A DNA stretch of 64,000 nt from Acheta domesticus (Eukaryota > Arthropoda > Insecta > Orthoptera > Gryllidae): assembly GCA_031308135.1 (NCBI GenBank), contig JAHLJT010009419.1:63282540-63346539 (forward strand), given 5' to 3'. The notes beneath the pieces are model-generated. The model saw only the letters and a list, made by a program, of their open reading frames with translations, was not told the DNA's origin and searched no databases. Positions 1 through 12,080 of the stretch are shown here, piece by piece (position 1 is the first letter of the stretch; each line of letters begins with the position of its first letter). A program made the translations under genes and the position numbers.

Positions 1-237
1 GCTCCCCGTATAACTTCCCGGCCCACTCTGTGCCCCGCACACCGTTCCACCCTTCCACTCTTGTCATCATTTTGTTCCCCTCCACTCCCCTCTACACTAC
101 TACGCCACCTTGCCTGTCAGCACCGCGCCTCCTCCTCTACCACAGCCCAGCTCTTACGCCTGCTCTGGTGCCCGTTCTCGTCCCCAACGCTATCATCGCC
201 TTCCCATCTCTTGTATCTGTCGACCCTGCCATCGTCG
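1..237. other. Pyrimidine-rich intergenic DNA, left flank of hAT element
   Basis: C- and T-rich sequence with short reading frames of low complexity (Pro, Ser, Leu, Thr). I recognise no gene. The same C-rich composition resumes after the element that ends at 946, so 1-245 and 955-1270 appear to be one ancestral island split by the insertion. Confidence 0.6.
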
Positions 238-245
238 TCTCAAGT
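238..245. repeat. Left target-site duplication (8 bp) of hAT-type element
   Basis: TCTCAAGT directly abuts the left terminal repeat. The matching CCTCAAGT at 947-954 follows the right terminal repeat, giving 7 of 8 identical bases. Eight bp is the hAT target-duplication length. Confidence 0.8.
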
Positions 246-946
246 TAGTGTTTCTTAAACATCGATAGTCTATTGATAGTTATCGATATTTCAAACTAAT
301 ATTGTCCATCGATATTGTGGCCGATAGTTTTACGATAGTTTTCAGTCTACAGTTTTATAAAATAATTTTTGATGGCAAAAAATACTGAGAACTTGCAAAA
401 ACGACATGATAAACTTATAAAACAACAAATCAATAGTTGTGTTTCTCAGTTAAGTACCTAATAATAGTATGAAGAAAGATGTAATTAAGTTCTGGTTATC
501 CTTACGGGTCCTTTAGAGCAGTAGCATTCAAATACTTCCACATACCCGCTTCGTTGGTACCCTCAGAGTGCAAAGGGGAAAATGTTTGTCGAAGAAAAGG
601 GGTGAAATGGTAATGGATACTTTAAACGTATTACTATTCATGTTTCAAAATGTGTTCTTGTTACAAAATTAAATTTTATATCAGAACCAATTGGAATCTG
701 TTATCAAATTTGTTTTCGTTAATAATTAAAGCTATTAAATGGATGTTTTGTTAATAAAAGTGTAATATAAACAGAAGTAGTAATTTATTTCGCAGGACTT
801 TGTATAAAAACACAAATTTCTATCTAAACACAAATAATTACCCAAATCTATTGATTAAAAACGAGAAAATATCGATACTACCGATATTGAATTACGATTT
901 ATCGAAAACTATCGATAGTGAAACAATCGATGTTTAAGAAACACTA
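246..946. mobile_element. Non-autonomous hAT-type DNA transposon, 701 bp
   Basis: The ends are perfect 21-bp terminal inverted repeats: 246-266 begins TAGTGTTTCTTAAACATC, and 926-946 is its exact reverse complement. An 8-bp target duplication with one mismatch flanks them, which points to the hAT superfamily. The interior is AT-rich and has no reading frame of note. Subterminal regions carry several TATCGATA or ATCGAT motifs on both sides, as expected for clustered transposase-binding sites; that role is inferred. It interrupts a C-rich island, which makes the boundary obvious by composition. The lack of coding sequence implies that it was moved by a transposase encoded elsewhere. Confidence 0.85.
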
Positions 947-954
947 CCTCAAGT
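947..954. repeat. Right target-site duplication of hAT-type element
   Basis: CCTCAAGT, matching 238-245 except at the first base. Confidence 0.8.
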
Positions 955-1290
955 ATTCACATCCATTTCTTCAGTAACCCTGCCGTCACCGCGACCTCCC
1001 CATTCTTCCTCGTACGCTCCTGAATTCGTTTCTTGGAGACCGTTGCTCTCACTCCCGTTGCTCCGAGTCGCCGTTCTCATCTCCTCTCACTTTCTCCGCC
1101 ATCAGCCACCCCTCCCCCTCCCCCTTCGCCGCGAGCGCCCGCCACTTCGCTCGGCCCTCCCGCTCTGCGACGCGACGCGCGGCCTCGTCAAGATCGGAGG
1201 CGAAAAGCTGCCGCTTCCAGGGTTGCCACGTCGGTTCCTCAAGCGTCGATCTCGTCTGCTTTTTGCCTCTCGAGTTGATGTACAGCATAT
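955..1290. other. C-rich, CpG-containing island, no recognised gene
   Basis: Pyrimidine-skewed GC-rich stretch. Overlapping short reading frames occur on both strands but none resembles a known family. A CAGGGTTGCCA-like hAT end occurs near 1218, but no partner end or target duplication was found. Confidence 0.5.
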
Positions 1291-1946
1291 CTGAAATAAA
1301 TTGCCAAAGCAAAGTAGGGGATGGAGACCGTCTCATTTTAGGAAGGAACGTGAAGGTTTTTTTTTCTTTTGCGAGCAGTATACGATGCGCGCTAAATATA
1401 TTGAACTAGTATTTGGAGATATAGCGTAATCTTAAAAGCAAATGGAAAAGTGTATAGTAGAAAAATATATTTCTTTCAACGCTTGGAGGGAAAATTAAGA
1501 CTTTTTAGGAGTTATTTGTTTATGAATGTATGGTATAGAGGATCAGAGTAGGATCGTGGCAACAATCTTTAACGTAATTATTTTTGTTTATAATGCAGAC
1601 AATCACTGCAAAAAATAAAGTAAAATTCATTTTTGCCGATTTGTCTTTCTTTTGATGTTCTTGTGGCGTTTGTTGTACAGCATGTGGGACTCATACGAGC
1701 CATCGAAAATAAATGGAAAAGTGGTAAAAAAACGGAGAAAACATATATCCATGGTAAGATTTATGATCAACTTTAAGTTACAGAATTGCCATCGTTTTTA
1801 AGACGTGTTTTATTTATCTTTATGTTAATTGAAGTTAAAGTTACTTCTTTCTTCCTGGTCACATCCAATTGCATTTTGAGTTTATTTAACACATTTTATA
1901 CATTTGTTTGACGTTGAAAGAAATATATTTTGAAATTGTATTTGAA
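1291..1946. other. AT-rich intergenic DNA
   Basis: No coding, RNA or repeat feature recognised. Confidence 0.5.
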
Positions 1947-2306
1947 TTAATCTGTTAAAAAATGTTGAGTGTAGACAGAGAAATGGAAAACATAAATCTG
2001 CATATGTATATAGAAGGAAATCATAAAGAACTTGGTATTATTTAACAGTAGTACTCGCACTGCCAAGTTGTTGCCAATTGCTACAGTTTGGTTTGGAAGT
2101 AAATGTACAGCAGAATATTTGCCATTTGAATGCAGTGAAAGTATAAAAGTTTCCCCAAAACATTTTCCCCTCTCTACTCTATCAGCACCTTCCACCATTT
2201 CGAGATAGCCTTGGTTGTATTCCGTTTCAATTATCTCATTCAATTCGCTAGAAGCGAATTGTTTCACAAAGAGATCCGGTATCTCGACAAGCAATGTATG
2301 CAGCAA
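1947..2306 (-). CDS. Possible coding exon or gene remnant, 119 codons, function unknown
   Basis: Open minus-strand frame with balanced, protein-like composition for its first 90 residues. Examples are an acidic amphipathic stretch (IIETEYNQGYLEMVEGADRV) followed by a basic-hydrophobic part (NGKYSAVHLLPNQTVAIGNN). The last 30 residues are hydrophobic and aromatic (ISFYIHMQIYVFHF) and may simply be read-through into AT-rich DNA. I do not recognise the family. There is no convincing promoter, and the frame could be an internal exon, an old gene fragment or a chance frame. It stands out because most other long frames in the window are low-complexity and this one is not. Confidence 0.25.
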   Translation of the reverse strand: MLHTLLVEIPDLFVKQFASSELNEIIETEYNQGYLEMVEGADRVERGKCFGETFILSLHSNGKYSAVHLLPNQTVAIGNNLAVRVLLLNNTKFFMISFYIHMQIYVFHFSVYTQHFLTD

Positions 2307-4384
2307 AGACCAGGACTACACTTGGTATTTTCCATGAGGTTGATGGCCTCTAGTTGCAATGGTGCATGGGATTCACATGATGTGTGCTAGCGAGGGAGTT
2401 TTAAAATGTAAGCAGAGGATAGTGACTGCACCTTCAATGTTACATTAGAACACAGACGAAACAGCGTGACTAATGTATATGTAGGCCGCAAAGCAATCAA
2501 AGTTTCTATGTTACTAATTTTCACTACGCACTGAAATTCGTAACTGCTACCCTCGCACCGTGACATATCAATGGTTTCAATAAATGCTCTAGAACTCTGG
2601 AAAAATACATCTTTTTGGTTGGATTTGACCCAGGCAGAGGCCCATGGGTTTTGAATTGGCTGTTGTCTGCAATTTTAAATCTCTGGCAGCTACATAGTGA
2701 AAGAAATCCAACACAAAAAATAATTGAAATATGAATTTTGTAAAGTAAGGATAAAACAAATGGTTAGTGAAATAAACTTGTGCATTTGAAAAACCATTTA
2801 TTTGAATAAGTTTTACAATTTTCTATATTTCCTAACCTACAGCACGTGCTTTTGAACTGTAATTTATAATTAATACAAAGAAAAGAATTGACAGTAATTT
2901 ACATGGAGTTGAATAATTTGGAATGAATAAAACAATTTCTAATCACTTCAGATGAGTATTATTTGCTAATGTACTAAGTTAGCACTAATGTGCTAAGATG
3001 CTAATGTTGCTTGTTTAGTACTAGAGAATTTGATTTGCTTGTAGCTTGATTGCGCATTTGAATTGAATTTGATTTGCTTCGTGCCCCGTAAATGTAATGA
3101 AGAATGTACAGTACCTGGTTGTTCGTAGCGACATACCATAATACCTTCTGAATGTGAAAACTGAAACAATGGCGATGGTATTGGTGGATTTCTTGATGTG
3201 TTTTCTTGACGAAAACCACAGTTACATTGAATACGTTTTAAAACTGTGATACATTTTATTTATACATTAGATTTTACACTGCAATGAACTTGAGACAAAT
3301 TGTGCGTCGATGTGACGCATGACACTGCCAGGAGCGCTCCGATTGTGGAATACAACAAAATTGGTGTAAAAGCCCTTGTAACGTGGCTCTGCAACGACCG
3401 GCCATGACAGGAGAAGGCGGCGCCATCGCCACCACTGCCCTGCAGCGGGGATTTGCAGAGTTGCGAGGGTTTCTACTAGATGAGAGTTGCCGCTTTCCGT
3501 TTTCTCACAACAATGAAATAGTTTCAATAGTAAAGATAGACGTATTTGTCTGAAATGCAATTTTTACCAAAATATTAGATGTTTTAAAGTGTTCATAAAT
3601 ATTTTTTTTAAATAAGTAGGGTTTGCGCAATGATTGCTTGAAGTTAATGGCATTTATATTTTTCTCAAAAAACGCTCTACAGTTTTCCTTATTATTTATT
3701 CTTAGACAGGCCAAATGACGTATAAAAATGTCGTAGGTTCCGTTTTCGGCGAAGTCTGTATTTTTGAAAATAGGATAAAAGTAGAAACGTCGCAAAAACT
3801 ACAGTACTGATGACTTTTTCTTTGATGTAATCTGTTCTTTAAAACTAAGAAATTATGTGAATGAATATCTCTAAATTTTCGAGAATTGGAAATGCAAGTG
3901 TTCAATTTTTTAAGCGTCTCAAAGGCGTAAGCTTAGCTGTAAGTCTGGTAGTGCAGGATTAACATGACTGGTGAGTTAACCCTAAAGTCCCTGAGTTTTT
4001 AATGTCCGCCTCGGAGATAATATTTTCGCTGGTTAGAAACTATACTAACGCAATATTTTATAATATTACGGTTGCCGAATGCGAGAAAGAAAAGTGCTTT
4101 TAACCCCACATTTTTATAATATTCGTCTGCAAAGAGCTCTTGAATTGTATATATGAGTCCATGCTATGTGATTGCAGCATTCGTAATGACAGTTTTTTGT
4201 TGAAAGAGCTTATTTACTGCAGTGTCATTCAAGCGTATTATATTTTCTTTTCCTCGAGCAATGTTCGTTATACTTGTTGGAAAATCACTTAGTGTAGTTT
4301 TTTTTGCTGCTTCACACCACTATCTACTATAAGAGTAAATAAAATGTTTGACTTTGCAGACATGAACGCCTTTACGCACTTTTA
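2307..4384. other. AT-rich intergenic DNA with short minus-strand frames
   Basis: Mostly AT-rich. Overlapping minus-strand frames of 67-97 codons occur at 3267-3905, including a Phe/Asn/Lys-rich one at 3505-3795. None is recognised and AT-rich composition can explain them. A small GC-richer patch lies at about 3300-3500. Confidence 0.45.
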
Positions 4385-4394
4385 CGATTCTGTC

Positions 4395-4893
4395 CTCTGC
4401 GTCGCTACTTGAAGTAGCTCAGGGCATCAACTGAAGTCACTGCAGTGTCACTGCACCGCGAGGCCCTAGGGTTGAGACCTCCATGGTGGCAGAATTTCAA
4501 CATTAGCAACATAGCAGGGTCGGATTCAAGCCGCTATTGGAAAGAGATTACTAGTGGCCAGCTGCTGTGGTCAGTAGTTTTCCGTGGGTTCTTCAATCAC
4601 AATTAGGACGTATGCCGAGAGCAGTACCCTACAAGAGGGCCACTGACCGCGCGCGATCTTTTCTTCCTCTTCCTTGGCCTATCCTCACCCCTTATTTACA
4701 TACACTTACACGGAATGGCGGGAGGCCTGGTCGGGAGCTAAAATCTTGTCTCGGCGGAACGGCTGTACCCAGCTGGTGGGAGATACCTGGTGAGGGAAAA
4801 CTTCGCTTTCCGACTGTAGGTCGGCACTGGATCGCACCATCCAGCGGGGGAAGATCATCGACACCTCCCGTTGAAAAAGACATGTAGTACACT
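4395..4893 (+). mobile_element. tRNA-derived SINE, near full length (copy 1, plus strand)
   Basis: Member of a dispersed family with further copies at 5715, 28510, 57215 and 60510. The head holds a box A-like TAGCTCAGGGCATCAA (4415-4430) and a box B-like GGTTGAGACCTCC (4470-4482), spaced as in a tRNA-type internal RNA polymerase III promoter. A body module follows, shared by all copies: CCAGCTGCTGTGGTCAGTAG near 4558, then a segment ending in GGTGGGAGATACCTGG (4779-4794). The tail ends near GTAGTACACTTAC. It aligns along almost its full length (about 490-500 bp) with the reverse complement of 28510-29025. Reading frames inside it are incidental. Exact ends are uncertain because no target duplication was identified. 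Confidence 0.75.
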
Positions 4894-5714
4894 TACACAC
4901 TAATGACCTTAGCAGTTGTAGTGCCCGCAATCACCAATCAATTAATGAAAAAATAATTCCTGCTCAATTGGTTCTTTAGAATACCGTCAAAATACGATTG
5001 AATGTGTTTAAGTCCTTATGAGGAATTAGACAATTATAATGTTTATCTTTTACTGTAATAGTAGTTTTCTTGGACCAAACAAACGATTATGTAAACAACA
5101 CAATCATCTATGAACAAGTCTTTAATTGTTCTTAACACTAAACCATTGGTTGCTCGTGTCAGATATAATATGTTAGTGCTACAGGCGTTTGGGTACTTAA
5201 ATATATTTTCTTATTTGTAATATGTTTATGAATTTTTTGTATCGTTACAATCGTGGGCTACAATTTTCTTCCACAACACTTCTAATTAGACACAAGGGAA
5301 CGACCCTTGGGGACGGGTGGTTTACTTGACCTTGCTATTTAGAATATGCAATGCTAAAGCATAGATGAACAAACAATTGGCTGCAAGGAGAGAGCTCCGG
5401 GCAGTTGAGGGATATACAGCTCCACAGACAATATTAACGTCTCTAAGGCCTTAGACGAGTAAAAGGGCCTGTAAAGCAAAACACACGAATGACCTTTTAC
5501 ATTGACAGCATCTTTGTGCACGTTACGTGAGCTTCGCGAATCGAAGAAAAGATTCTATAATGCAGGAGTCAGCAAATTTTATGAGGGAACTGCGTATTGG
5601 GTCAGAAATAATTTGGTATCTCATTAACTTTGTAGTATCACTTTACTTTTAAACTGAAAACGTGTAAATTTCATCAATTATACATTCTTTATTGACTAAA
5701 TAAATAATTATTAG
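4894..5714. other. AT-rich intergenic DNA
   Basis: No gene recognised between the two SINE copies. Confidence 0.5.
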
Positions 5715-5865
5715 TAAAGTGCCTCTGACCGGGAGGTCATAGGGCTCGACTCCAGACCACGCAGGATTTTTCGACACGAACCAGATAGCTAGGTGGAGTT
5801 CACCGTTGTCTAGAGGAGAATTACTGCGGCCGGCTGCTCTGAACGGTAGTTTTCCCTGAAATTGT
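5715..5865 (+). mobile_element. Truncated SINE (copy 2, plus strand)
   Basis: Retains a box B-like GGCTCGACTCC (5743-5753), the linker GGATTTTTCGACAC and the body module GAGGAGAATTACTGCGGCCG. It stops just after TAGTTTTCCCTG and lacks both the box A region and the 3' half found in copy 1. Same family and orientation as 4395-4893. Confidence 0.7.
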
Positions 5866-6500
5866 AATGATATTGTATAAAGTTGTAATAAACAAATATT
5901 TTGGGAGAAAAGTGTTCAAATTGTTTTTTATACGCAGTCCTTTGAATAGGTATTATTAAACATTTAAAAATAATTTTAGACCATTCCCACAAAAAATAAT
6001 TGTCGAATGGTGTAATGACTTGAAGATGGTGTGCAACCGTTATTCGCGAACTGTTTGTGTCAAGGGCGCTAAAAAATAAAATAACACGTGTTCAAGACAT
6101 TCAACGGGAAGTTTTTGTTAATACTTTTCAGAAATTTCAAATATTTGCTACATGAGTTAATTTGTTTAAGATATCTTTAATTGGAACTTTTGAAGAAATA
6201 TACCGTTTCATTTTGTAATTATAATATACAAATCTACATTATAAATTCTAGATACGCTATTTCAGATGCATCAAGCAACAATTGCATTGTACAATTGTGT
6301 AGGTTTTCTATAATCCATTATTATATTGAAGGTATACTGAGGTATTGTCCTGTAATTGTTTTACTGTATGGAAAAAAAGAAACCCTCTTATTCTGTTCTC
6401 GATTTAAACAACGCATGTAGGCATGATAAGATGAGGGATTTCGGTTCGTTTTCTCACCATGTACTTCCCAAGTAGCTGAAATTTTCTTAGAGAGTCCACA
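5866..6500. other. AT-rich intergenic DNA
   Basis: No recognised feature. A 79-codon plus-strand frame at 6181-6420 has AT-rich residue content and no family resemblance. Confidence 0.45.
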
Positions 6501-6754
6501 ATTGAAGACATCGGGGCAATAATATGCTATGACAAATACGTAAGTTTTGAGGAAAACGGAGAGTAAATTTTAGACATTGCATTCTCCACATTGGGATAGA
6601 TAACATTGATTTATGTACTACATTGCCATCTTGCGGAGAATCTTAAAATAACAACTCAACATTTAGATACATCTCTGGAGTATAGAAAACACTAATGTCT
6701 TAATTTCACTCAGGAATGCGGGGATAGCATGTTATTGCCCCAAGGTCTTAAATT
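6501..6754. mobile_element. MITE-like element with ~33-bp terminal inverted repeats (copy 1)
   Basis: The left end ATTGAAGACATCGGGGCAAT and the right end (reverse complement ATTTAAGACCTTGGGGCAAT) form imperfect terminal inverted repeats of about 33 bp that continue into AATAACATGCTAT. The element is about 254 bp and non-coding. A second copy of nearly equal length lies at 45234-45490 in the opposite orientation and shares interior blocks (ACGTAAGTTTTGA, TTTAGACATTGCAT, CATCTTGCG). The superfamily is not determined because the target duplication is unclear. Confidence 0.75.
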
Positions 6755-9480
6755 CATTTAGAAGCCTTTCATGGATTCCATTTTCGCTTTCTATTAGTGA
6801 CAATGACAGCTACTACTTGTGAAGTATGATGGTAATGTGAGGACCAAACTAGAATGGTGATGAACTGCATGAGCACAAACGTTAAGTCTGTGAACCCTCT
6901 TCCCATGCCGAGATTCCCCTGTGTGTTCACATGTAGACAGAACACGTACTCGTGAGCTGGGCTACCTCACAATGATTATGGCCTCAGTACAGCGTGGCTG
7001 TGAGCAGCTTTGTCTTATGTTAATTAATGAGCAATTAGCTTTAATTAATTAAAAGACAAATTCTTCATATTATCTGTGACGTGATGAGCGCCATCAGTCC
7101 TGCTAAATCGTGGGGATTCTTGAGCTCTGTCAAGCAAACCGAGTAAAATGCCGGAGGGCAAAGGATCTCAGTGACTCGCGCTCAGCTGACTTGAGTTGTG
7201 GGGAGCTGAGTTGATTTGAAGAAACTAAACTGAGTTGAAATGAGTGAGCAGAGATGTCGGAGACAACGGTCTCATCACGCCATACATCCACCTCCCGTTT
7301 CACTTTCGTGAATACCAACATTTGAAGTAACGCGCCATCACTGCTTTACTCGGTTTTGTTATTATTACACCCACATATTCACTCGAAGTATATGTGGAAT
7401 GTGCACATTCTAGATAGCAAGTAAGATGTGCTAATATATTTTTTCAAAGCATTGTTTTTGAGTTGCTGATGAAAGATTCAAAAAGGCGAATGTCGTTTTC
7501 CATACGTTAGAATGAATTCATAAAACTCAGTATGTATTACAATAATAATAGTAAAATTATTAATATTATTAGTATTACTATGATAATGTATGAAAAGGAA
7601 TTGCAACTAAAAGAATCGATGTTTTATACTCTTTCTGGAGATATTTCGAGTGCTGAATGTGTCATGACGGGATATGGTAGATTTTAGCAATTGCTATAAC
7701 TTGCAAAATGTTACCAAACGCTAAAAAATAGTAATTGTACGTTTAACGATCAGTGCCGTATGAAGCTGAAGGATTTCTGTCTGTTGATAAAATGCGAAAT
7801 CTATCAAAAATACAAAATCACGTAGCAAAGTAAGAAATGGTCGTTAATCTACGAAATAATTACATTTTATGGTGTGCTTTGGGTTCGCTCTCTAAGTACC
7901 GATGCGACTTCGAGCAGCAACACGTCGATTATTGAATACATAATTTGACAGTGGTTAACAGTGTAGAAGTCTGAACAATTTTTCAGTCAAGTTGTAGAAT
8001 TAATTGTTGCTGAGAGTAGAAATTGGTTAAAGGACACCAACATTGAAATATGCTGTGCGTTAATTTTCTACTAATTGTGGTACATGTTAATAATAGATAT
8101 CCATATAAATTTACGCCATTTAAGAAAATACGTGATCAAGAAAAGAACGTTGTGTTGTTTTAATAAGTATTTACAAATTGAAAGAAAATTCTCTTCTTGT
8201 CTTTTAATTAGTGTTATTCAGTCGCCTGTAGTTGTATACAAGACATAAATCACTTTTTGGATTTAAAATTACTTCATTAAGTATTTGTTGAAATTCACAA
8301 ATGGTGAAATATTAATTAGTTTCTCTTATTTCTTGCTTTTAAGAGGAGAACCAAATGTATCAATTTTTTAATCTCAAAGACATATCCCATGATAACAATT
8401 TTCTCAACAAATCCTACAAATGCTAAATATTAATTTTAATAATTTAACAAAATGCTGTAGCATTGTTTCTCAATGCAATTTTTGTAACATTCTACCATCA
8501 CGAGTCATGAGTCTCCCTTACTGGAAGAAAACATGGTTCCACTTTTTGGTACTACAAAATAAACTTTCAATTATCATTAATCAAATGAATGACATGAAAA
8601 ATATTTTTGAAATTAGAACTGGTTGTTGAAACTGAAGACATTAGAAAGCTAATGTATTATTGCCTCTGTTAAGTAATTTGTTTTAGTCGATTTTATTACA
8701 GGACAAGACACAACATGAACCATCGAGAGTAAAAGTGGTGTAAATGAAATTTTGGAAGATTTGAGTTAGATGCATTGGTAGATGGTTTGTTCCATGACGG
8801 ATTAAAATGGTGGTGGGTCAAACGTCAATATTTCTTAGCTAGAGGCCAGCACAATGCACAAGAAGCCAACACATTGCACATACCGATGCATTCAATTGTG
8901 GTGTAAGTCACAGGTGGGGCGAATCAATAGCTTCCAACCACTCCCAGAAATAGGTTCTTGTTTATCTGAACCCATCACAGAAGAAGCACTTCGAAAATAA
9001 AACATTTAATTCCCTTTTAGTGATATGTGTACGAGTCAAAAGCGCAACATCAAAATTGTTCTCATTTGGTTGAAAGTCGTGGCAAATCTCATTGTTCCAT
9101 ACTTTTTCCATCACATTACTATCTCAGACGAAAATTGTGCACGGCAATTATTTGTAATGTAAGCCATAGTTTTCAAAATGTTTCGTGTAAATGTGAATTA
9201 AAGTCGAGAAAATATCAAGTAATTAATAACTAAGCAATGTTTCAGTCCAAAACATCTGTAGTAAATTAAAAGAATATCTCTGTAACATATTCCCAATACT
9301 TTAAATAATTTATTCCTAAGCATTAAAGTTTTACAGCGTTTTTCGTTTACAAGTCAATTTCCGGTAAGTGCATGTTTTGACTTTTACCACTTTTTACCTC
9401 AACGGCTCATTCCTTGTATAAGCCATTTTCTTTCTTTTTTCTTATTATACATACCAGAACAATGCAATTGATTGTAAAGT
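6755..9480. other. AT-rich intergenic DNA
   Basis: No gene or strong repeat recognised. Short frames at 7130-7321, 8420-8629 and 9027-9233 have no family resemblance. Near 7180-7260 there is a local cluster of CTGAGTTGA-like motifs. Confidence 0.45.
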
Positions 9481-9790
9481 CAGCCAAGCTAATGCGACCA
9501 GACAGCGTACTGCACGCTCAGATTCTGGCTCCGCTCCGGATTCCATTTCTCCTCATAGCCGCTGTGCTGCGCGGCGCGGCGTGGGCGTGGGCATGAGCTG
9601 GGCGATGTGGGCGCGCTGTGTGAAAGCGATAGCGGAGCGTTGACGCCCACCAGAGGGCTCTCGCAAAGCGCTGAAGAGCTGCCGGCACCCGCACCCACTC
9701 CTCCTAGTGAAACGAACTCCCCACCATTGCGGGCGGGGAACTCGAGGCGAAATCGTACGATGCCTTTGAAAGGAATACATTTCGAATGGA
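9481..9790. other. GC-rich, CpG-rich island
   Basis: Abrupt GC-rich block (GCGGCGCGGCGTGGGCG near 9573) between AT-rich flanks. Several 60-75-codon frames overlap on both strands, none recognised. It could be a promoter-associated CpG island or part of an unidentified repeat. Confidence 0.4.
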
Positions 9791-12080
9791 CTTGGTATTT
9801 TGACCTTTTAACATGCGTTTTCTGAATTATTTTAATCTAATTTTCCTTTCTATTAATAGAATTTCTTACAATATTGGTAAAACAGTCAATACGTTTTTCA
9901 GAATTAAACCTCGTTATTGCAAACATTTTTAACTCCCTTCATAATTTCCAAATATATTTCTCTGTAATGTTTCAAATTCGTATAGTTACAAATAATTTCA
10001 ACCCATTTCATTACACTTAATATATTTATTCACTTATGAAAGATATTCTTATTAAAATGTTCATAAGCGTGCTTTTTCTTGATAACCCAGAATGTATTAT
10101 TGGTAATTTTCATGAAACATCAGTTCCCACTCAAGGATAAAAAATATTTAAAAAGTGATGTAAACAATGTTACAGTCACAATCGTTGCATCACGGCTTCT
10201 GCAATGGAACACATATGACACTTAACAAAGATGCAAAAATCGGGAAGTTTTGATGACACGTCGAACTGGTAGATTGTACCCCATGCAGAACTCGCCCGGA
10301 CTCAGACATGCGAGCAGGAAATACACCACTGACCAGCACAGTGGAATTGGTTTGAGTGCGCAGCGCTTTGCGAGACGCAAGTTGTTTCAAACATGAACAC
10401 TGGGGTCACAATGTCACTCACAGCACGGAGTCGTACAATACAGTTCACCGTTTATTACTCGTAACACTCGATTTGAGAACAATTCGAACAATATATTAGA
10501 TGTTTATCACAGTATTAAATATGTAATTTGCAATGCACGCTTGTGCAGTTTTCGAAATTACCTTAAACATGATTTCAAAATTGCATAATGCGAGTAAAAT
10601 GTATACGTGACGAACAGCACTCCCGTGCATTACGAAGGACCATGGGATTTTGAACATATAGCTTCTGCGCGGATGTGTGGAAGCAAGCAAATTTCGGTTG
10701 TGAAAAGAGGTAGTGATAAATAGCCCGACTAAATGAGCGTATTTGATATATTCTGCAAGTGTTGAGATCTAAAATCGCATTAATTAGGTAAAACGTGTGG
10801 GTGATTCGCCGAAATCCGGGATGTGGCGAGCTGTGGGCGCGATTAATAGAATTTTCGCGCGCTATTGAATGCGTACATGCGAGTCGAGGAGGTCATTTCT
10901 AGTAAAGCACTTGTCCGTTGGCAAGCTTGGAAACTATTAGAGACGGTGATTCTCGTATTGAACTCAAAGACAAGATGAATGGCTGAGAATAAAAACTTTT
11001 ATTAAAGCATGAAATGCGTTCTGATTTGCCGTCGCAAAAACCGCAGTGAATGAGAATAATTTCGGTATGTTCATATGTGTCCCTTTTGCCTGGAATTGAC
11101 CAAATGTGTGTAAAAATGTGTCAATAACTCGGTGTCCATAACTATTTTTTATCTATAACAAATGGATTCAAAAGGGTATTAGACAGTAAATGTAAACATA
11201 TATAACTAGTAATTTGCTTACGTAATACAACAGCGTTCTTTTTCATATTAATGAGTTTTAATGTTTTCAGTAGTATTTTCAAATACCGTATATCTAAGAA
11301 TATTTTCGAAAAAATATTTGTATTTAATACGATTTAATAATATTTTTAAATTGCGAAGTTACTATAGAATGATGATATTTTCTAAGTATCACGTTTCAAA
11401 CAGCCAATCGTTTTGGTGACACTGTTACAATGAGATCACAATTTGAAAAAGTCGCAAATTCGCTTAAAAAATACGCTCACTTTTGCTTACGTACTGAAAT
11501 TTTTTTAACAACTTGCGCATTTCATCAATTACATCCAATTTTTAACCAATGATATTTTATGTTACCACATGCATTACGTTAAACCTTTCGATCACTAATA
11601 TTCAAGAATAGATCCTTCCTTTCACGTCATTCACGCGAAGGAGCATACTTTATGCAATTGCGTTCGTTAATAACTAGTATTAAACATTTTAAGCATTTTA
11701 AATTATGTTACATGAAAATAATGCATTTTCATTGCGGAATGGTTACGGCTTCATGTTGGATTGAGTGTACAAATTACGCGTTTAAACTTCAATTAGTTTT
11801 TGTGGGGTAGAACCACATACCAACGAGCAAGTACCACAGACAACCTTTTAACTCATTATTCATCTTTAGAACTCCCAAAGAGAGGCATGATTTAGTTCGC
11901 AGTCTGTAGCTGTCTTTGCTCTCAAACGTCACGAAAGAGAGTATTCTATGAAAAATCACTATTATTTGCATAGAATGTATCAGAAAAACGTTGTCAATTC
12001 TGTTCCTCTTCTGCAAGAAATTGTTTGACTGAAAGAAACAACCATAACGAATATTTCGGTGCGTCTTCTTCAAATCCGAA
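9791..12080. other. AT-rich intergenic DNA
   Basis: No recognised genes. Short minus-strand frames (10190-10390, 10496-10690, 11789-12073) lack any family signature. Confidence 0.45.

Noticed and set aside
1210..1230. CAGGGTTGCCACGTCGG as another hAT terminus
   Set aside because: No matching opposite end or 8-bp duplication found nearby.
4395..4500. SINE head as a functional tRNA gene
   Set aside because: Box A/B-like motifs are present but no complete cloverleaf or acceptor stem could be formed by eye, and the sequence continues into the shared SINE body.
4567..4930. Frames of 66-106 codons on both strands
   Set aside because: They lie within SINE copy 1, a non-coding RNA-derived element.
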